NCBI RefSeq assembly: GCF_013404075.1
Contig: NZ_JACBJQ010000001.1
Coordinates: forward strand, 248,001 to 312,000
Source of the DNA: Mycolicibacterium vinylchloridicum
Lineage (GTDB): Bacteria; Actinomycetota; Actinomycetes; Mycobacteriales; Mycobacteriaceae
DNA: 64,000 nucleotides
Direction: 5' to 3'
The translations under genes were made by a program, and so were the position numbers. Below are positions 62,872-64,000 of the stretch, in pieces; position 1 is the first letter of the stretch; the number at the start of each line of letters is the position of its first letter. The notes beneath the pieces are model-generated. The model was not told the DNA's origin. It made no database searches and worked only from the letters and a program-made list of their open reading frames with translations.

Positions 62872-63702
62872 TCAGCTCGGGAAATTCACGTCCTTGGTGA
62901 CGGCTTCCCACTCGTCGATCGAAGCCGAGAACGCAGCGAGCTTGTCGCGGACCGCCTTGAGGACGTCGCGGCCGAGCAGCAGGCGTAGCGGCGGGTCGTC
63001 GAGGCCGGCGACCATCAGCACCGCCTCGGCGACCTTACGTGGATCGCCGGGCAGGTGGTCGGCGAAATCTTTGATCAAGTTCTTGCGGGTGCCGACGCTG
63101 TCGTCGTAATCACCGATCGGTGTGGACGATTCCCACATCGACCGTTTGGCCCAGTCGGTGCGGAAGGCACCCGGCTCGATGGCCGTCACCTTGATCCCGA
63201 GCGGTTTGACCTCCTGGGCAAGCGCCTCGGTGAGCGCTTCCAGCGCGAATTTCGTCGATGAGTAGTACGCGTTGGGCGGGTTGGCCACCAGTCCCGTCAT
63301 CGACGAGATGTTGATGATGTGCCCGGCCCCACGTTCCCGCATCGACGGCAGCACCGCTTTGATGGTGTCGACGACACCGAAGTAGTTGGTGTCGAACAAG
63401 AGTCGGACCTTGGCGTCCTCACCTTCCTCGACGGCCGACAAGTAACCGTTGCCTGCGTTGTTGACCAGTACGTCCACCCCGCCGAACGTGGTATCGGCCG
63501 CGGCCACCGCATCGGCGATCAGGTCCTTGTCGGTGACGTCCAGCGCGATGGCCAGGGCACGATCGCCGAACTCGTCGGCCAGATCCTGCACCGATTCGAT
63601 CCGCCGAGCCGTCACCACGACGTTCTTTCCGGATTCCAGTGCGGCCCGTGCGATCTCACGCCCGATACCGGTGGAGCATCCGGTAACCAGCCAGCAACCC
63701 AT
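62872..63702 (-). CDS. Short-chain dehydrogenase
   Basis: The 276-residue SDR has TGCSTGIGREIA (about 7-18), NNAGNGYL (about 82-89), catalytic Ser in NISSMTGLVANPP and YSSTK. TGCSTGIG is typical of the 17beta-HSD/retinol-like SDR group. The substrate is unknown. It starts 1 bp from the next gene's stop and is convergent with lysR. Confidence 0.87.
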   Translation of the reverse strand: MGCWLVTGCSTGIGREIARAALESGKNVVVTARRIESVQDLADEFGDRALAIALDVTDKDLIADAVAAADTTFGGVDVLVNNAGNGYLSAVEEGEDAKVRLLFDTNYFGVVDTIKAVLPSMRERGAGHIINISSMTGLVANPPNAYYSSTKFALEALTEALAQEVKPLGIKVTAIEPGAFRTDWAKRSMWESSTPIGDYDDSVGTRKNLIKDFADHLPGDPRKVAEAVLMVAGLDDPPLRLLLGRDVLKAVRDKLAAFSASIDEWEAVTKDVNFPS

Positions 63703-63703
63703 C

Positions 63704-64000
63704 TCAGTTGGTCCTCTCGTTCGGGGTGCCTTCCGGGAGCCTGCGCAGGTAGGCGCGACGGCGCTGGGCCAGTTGTTCGGCCCGCTCGGCCGGCGTCACG
63801 CGCGCGATCTCGGGTAGCTCGTCGCCGAGCTTGTCGAGTGCGACGACCCGCCCATGCGCGCCGAGATCCGGTCGCGGACCGCCCTCTTCGAACTCTGCCA
63901 TCCGCAGTGTCAGGATGCCTTCACGCAGGCCGGCCGAGTCGATCCAGTTCGCCACCCCGGGATCGACTGGCGAGATCACATACGTGTAGCTGCCGTCGTC
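63704..64000 (-). CDS. C-terminal fragment of a larger protein (cut by window edge), possibly DUF1214-like
   Basis: The reverse frame is open from the window end to the TGA at 63704, about 98 residues. It contains YTYVISPVDPGVANWID and SAGLREGILTLRM, resembling the C-terminal strands of DUF1214-type proteins (NW...TAGHR-x-G pattern). A basic helical tail follows (AERAEQLAQRRRAYLRRLP). The start and most of the protein are outside the window, so the family call is weak. Confidence 0.5.
   Translation of the reverse strand, partial: DDGSYTYVISPVDPGVANWIDSAGLREGILTLRMAEFEEGGPRPDLGAHGRVVALDKLGDELPEIARVTPAERAEQLAQRRRAYLRRLPEGTPNERTN

Overview
The window reads as chromosomal DNA of a rapidly growing mycobacterium (Mycolicibacterium-like). 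The DNA is GC-rich, with frequent GTG starts and ATGA/GTGA gene overlaps. It carries an F420-dependent glucose-6-phosphate dehydrogenase (fgd1), a PE-PPE-domain protein, an MMPL/RND transporter, tandem TetR regulators, and several gene blocks whose order I recall from M. tuberculosis (Rv0356c-Rv0364, Rv0368c-Rv0377, Rv0389-Rv0391, Rv0406c-Rv0409). No tRNA, rRNA, CRISPR array, insertion sequence or prophage was seen. Almost every base is in or next to a gene.

Layout. 0-2.5 kb: pta and the 5' part of ackA. 2.8-9.4 kb: a four-gene polysaccharide-synthase-like operon (polytopic membrane protein, processive GT2 without PilZ, BcsB-like anchored protein, GT-C membrane protein) lying between pta and fgd1. 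9.4-18.3 kb: fgd1, an MBL hydrolase, GNAT, an SDR, a TetR with three clear operators facing a small DUF1772/NIPSNAP/DUF4267 operon, then the leftward purT-rhodanese-metZ group. 18.3-25.9 kb: lineage-variable genes (AAA ATPase, secreted phosphodiesterase, MarR and MMPL-P450). 25.9-29.4 kb: thioesterase, purA, an Rv0358-like gene and an M50 protease. 29.4-40.2 kb: a leftward lipid or alcohol catabolic operon (SDR, ALDH, acyl-CoA ligase, alpha/beta hydrolase, ACAD, HSD17B4-like SDR, MaoC, SRPBCC, thiolase-like protein) headed by two paralogous TetR genes. 40.4-44.0 kb: a secreted propeller protein and a secreted PE-PPE esterase-like protein. 44.1-46.8 kb: CDF metal exporter and FUSC protein. 46.8-50.3 kb: DUF3151, Rv0361-like protein, fba, DedA and a small secreted peptide. 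50.4-53.1 kb: a second secreted propeller protein. 53.2-62.9 kb: a form I aerobic carbon monoxide dehydrogenase locus with maturation genes and a LysR regulator. 62.9-64.0 kb: an SDR and a truncated gene.

How the genes work together. The cox genes encode a complete Mo-CODH (M, S, L) with XdhC-type maturation factors, a MoxR/VWA pair and the CoxG membrane partner. The catabolic operon contains enough enzymes to take an ester or alcohol through aldehyde, acid and acyl-CoA into one beta-oxidation round. The most striking new signal is a shared inverted repeat, ACAWAC-N10-GTWTST. It occurs upstream of the catabolic operon, upstream of both secreted-protein genes at 40-44 kb and upstream of the related gene at 50 kb, with a weaker copy in front of one TetR gene. 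This suggests a local regulon controlled by the paired TetR proteins.
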